Source: Bacteroidales bacterium UBA3816 (GTDB lineage: Bacteria; Bacteroidota; Bacteroidia; Bacteroidales; P3). Taken from it: a stretch of DNA of 23,787 nucleotides. The stretch is from positions 369-24,155 of the forward strand of contig DFDY01000120.1 in NCBI GenBank assembly GCA_002368955.1, in the 5' to 3' direction. Position 1 is the stretch's first letter. Each line of letters begins with the position of its first letter. This document shows, in pieces, positions 23,401-23,787 of this stretch. The position numbers were made by a program, and so were the translations under genes. The notes below the pieces were generated by a model. That model searched no databases, had not been told where the DNA came from, and worked only from the letters and a program-made list of their open reading frames with translations.

Positions 23401-23787
23401 GTCGCACCCCATAGCGTTTTGCTCAATATAAGTTGGCTCTGTGGTACTGGCGGTATAGGTGGTGCCGTGCCAAGTATATCTGTCGCAGGCCACTTGGCTG
23501 TCAATGCCGCTGTTGCTGTGGTTGACGGTCAGGTGAAGGGTGACCGTGCTGTCACAACCCATGGCATTCTGCTCTACGTAGGTGGGCTGGGTTGTGCTGA
23601 CGGTATAGGTGGTGCCATGCCAGGTGTAGCTGTCGCAAGCCACCTGACTGTCTATGCCAGTGTTGCTATGGTTGACGGTCAGGTGTAGCGTCACCGTGCT
23701 GTCGCAGCCCACTGCGTTTTGCTCTATAAAGGTGGGCGCGGTGGTGCTGGCGGTGTAGGTAGTGCCGTGCCATGTATAGCTGTCGCA
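20404..23787 (-). CDS. Giant tandem-repeat surface protein, T9SS type A sorting domain, 5' end outside window
   Basis: The frame is open from the right edge to a TGA at 20404-20406, giving at least 1127 residues; the signal peptide is not in the window. Nearly all of it is tandem units of about 50 residues, at least 21 counting the edge unit, with consensus CDSYTWHGTTYTAST and then GCDSVVTLHLTVNHS. Each unit has two Cys, one invariant Trp in a WHG or similar motif, and alternating beta-like residues. The last 80 or so residues are a type A sorting domain (KTYPNPTTGMVTIEGLP, VEVYDNAGRMV, LPSGAYVLRM), which directs export by the type IX system and anchoring at the surface. A long fibrous adhesin is the likely role; this is inference. 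The gene converges on the lipoprotein gene. Confidence 0.92.
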   Translation of the reverse strand, partial: CDSYTWHGTTYTASTTAPTFIEQNAVGCDSTVTLHLTVNHSNTGIDSQVACDSYTWHGTTYTVSTTQPTYVEQNAMGCDSTVTLHLTVNHSNSGIDSQVACDRYTWHGTTYTASTTEPTYIEQNAMGCDSTVTLHLTVNYSTAGTENQTACDSYTWHGITYTTSTATPTFVEQNAVGCDSTVTLNLTIHNSTHDSYNQQACDRYTWHDTTYSTTGVYSYDYTNSAGCASTDTLHLTISIHEDTSYWVTACNNYRWNGQTYTTGGVYTYDHHQPGSICTNVDTLYLTINHSNTGIEIQNVCDSYTWHGTTYTASTQAPTYVEQNAAGCDSIVTLHLTVRNSNEGAEWHTVCDSYTWHGHNYTASTDSPTYTTTNAAGCDSVVTLHLTVNYSNTGIDNQTACDRFVWHGNTYIVNTTTPTYTETNAAGCDSVVTLHLTVHQSDMAIENVTACDSYTWHGTTYTSSTTTPTYLTQNAFGCDSLVLLNLTINRSTHGDEYVTACEGYTWHGNTYDSTGTYLYNYVNAVGCPSVDTLHLTMNSHVHEVYHVDTCDAYLWHGTYYTTSGTYTHDYNVEGYNCNSVDTLYLTIHSSTSNIQVVSACESYTWHGTTYTSSTNAPIYVAQNSTGCDSVVMLHLTINHGSSGIDNQVACDSLVWHGTTYASNTNTPTAIMQNQYGCDSLVTLHLTINHSTTGIEEQTVCDSLVWHGTVYTASTFSPTFQTQNSEGCDSVTTLHLTVNHSNYVVEDHTTCGGFTWHGNTYTTSTSLPTHTATNSQGCDSVVNLHLVISPLDTVVENLVACDSVTWHGGFYTMDTTTPTYTYTSSQGCDSVVNLHLVVNHSSAGAEVIAACDSIIWHGNTYTASTDTDHVTLTNMEGCDSTVTLHLTINHSTSSNYEVTACDSLIWHGNVFNHSTDTTTFTTRNSVGCDSTVNLHLTINHSTAFDDYQTACDQFVWHGETYYQSTEGPVYTQQNSVGCDSVVTLHLTLHYSTHDTIVDTAEITYTWHGNTYTTSGQYDYIGQTVEGCDSIVTLMLTITQPEGIHSADQTLLFKTYPNPTTGMVTIEGLPIHRVEVYDNAGRMVKELTFSSPAETTQFDLTDLPSGAYVLRMAYGHGTAVCRLIIRNSKY
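20680..23787 (-). repeat. Tandem array of about 150-bp units encoding Cys/Trp-rich 50-residue repeats
   Basis: Units recur about every 150 bp; the GCTGTCGCA-type block is seen for example near 21604, 21754 and 21904. Twenty full units and one partial unit at the edge can be counted by the WHG-type motif. Most units are of a STxxPTY type; a few (fifth, sixth, eleventh, twelfth and last, counting from the right edge) are of a TGVY/SGTY type. The last unit before the sorting domain lacks the usual Cys (TAEITYTWHG). Confidence 0.93.
21994..23787 (-). repeat. Higher-order repeat: two 897-bp copies of a six-unit block
   Basis: Counting from the right edge, units 1-6 (22891-23787) and units 7-12 (21994-22890) have the same order: four STxxPTY-type units and then two TGVY-type units. 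The Trp codons of unit 1 and unit 7 (23770 and 22873) and of unit 5 and unit 11 (23170 and 22273) are both exactly 897 bp apart. The special units also match in detail: GCxSxDTLHLT and then VDTLYLTI. Confidence 0.85.

Noticed and set aside
20746..23688. Several plus-strand open frames across the repeat array
   Set aside because: They are antisense shadows created by the repetitive minus-strand coding sequence.
20404..23787. Tandem repeats considered as a CRISPR array or DNA satellite
   Set aside because: The 150-bp period is a multiple of three in one open frame that ends in a T9SS sorting domain, so this is a protein repeat.

Overview
The window looks like a chromosomal segment of a Bacteroidales-type anaerobe (phylum Bacteroidota). 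Three things support this: several upstream regions carry the Bacteroidota -7 promoter element TAnnTTTG, three large secreted proteins end in type IX secretion (T9SS) sorting domains (two type B, one type A), and an rnf respiratory operon has the B-C-D-G-E order. No tRNA, rRNA, CRISPR array, insertion sequence or phage gene was seen.

Layout. (1) 1-3896, minus strand: a cell-envelope set transcribed from about 3931 downwards, namely an outer-membrane beta-barrel protein, an imelysin-family lipoprotein and a di-heme oxidoreductase lipoprotein that runs off the left edge. Imelysin/di-heme pairs are usually linked to iron handling. (2) 4203-5563, minus strand: a two-domain universal stress protein followed by a small secreted SPOR-domain protein, ending at a clear intrinsic terminator. 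(3) 5689-10262, plus strand: a well-formed promoter and rnfB, rnfC, rnfD, rnfG, rnfE. The sixth subunit, rnfA, which normally follows rnfE, is absent from the window. (4) 10378-18926, plus strand: a small exported protein of unknown function, two giant T9SS type B proteins (one CUB/PKD/P-domain-like, one with SBBP beta-propeller repeats), a degenerate universal-stress-like protein whose start overlaps the adhesin stop (ATGA), and a small two-helix membrane protein. (5) 19083-19628: a lipoprotein with a C-terminal membrane segment. (6) 19629-20403: 775 bases without a convincing gene but rich in hairpins. (7) 20404-23787, minus strand: a very large T9SS type A protein, open at the right edge, built from at least 21 tandem units of about 50 residues, themselves arranged in a six-unit higher-order repeat of 897 bp.

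How it fits together. The Rnf complex would exchange electrons between reduced ferredoxin and NAD+ and build an ion gradient at the inner membrane. The secreted proteins would be exported by a T9SS encoded elsewhere and placed on the cell surface. The most unusual points are the missing rnfA, the stress-protein-like gene coupled to a surface protein, the higher-order repeat structure of the right-hand protein, and two long perfect or near-perfect inverted repeats in the 19.6-20.0 kb gap.
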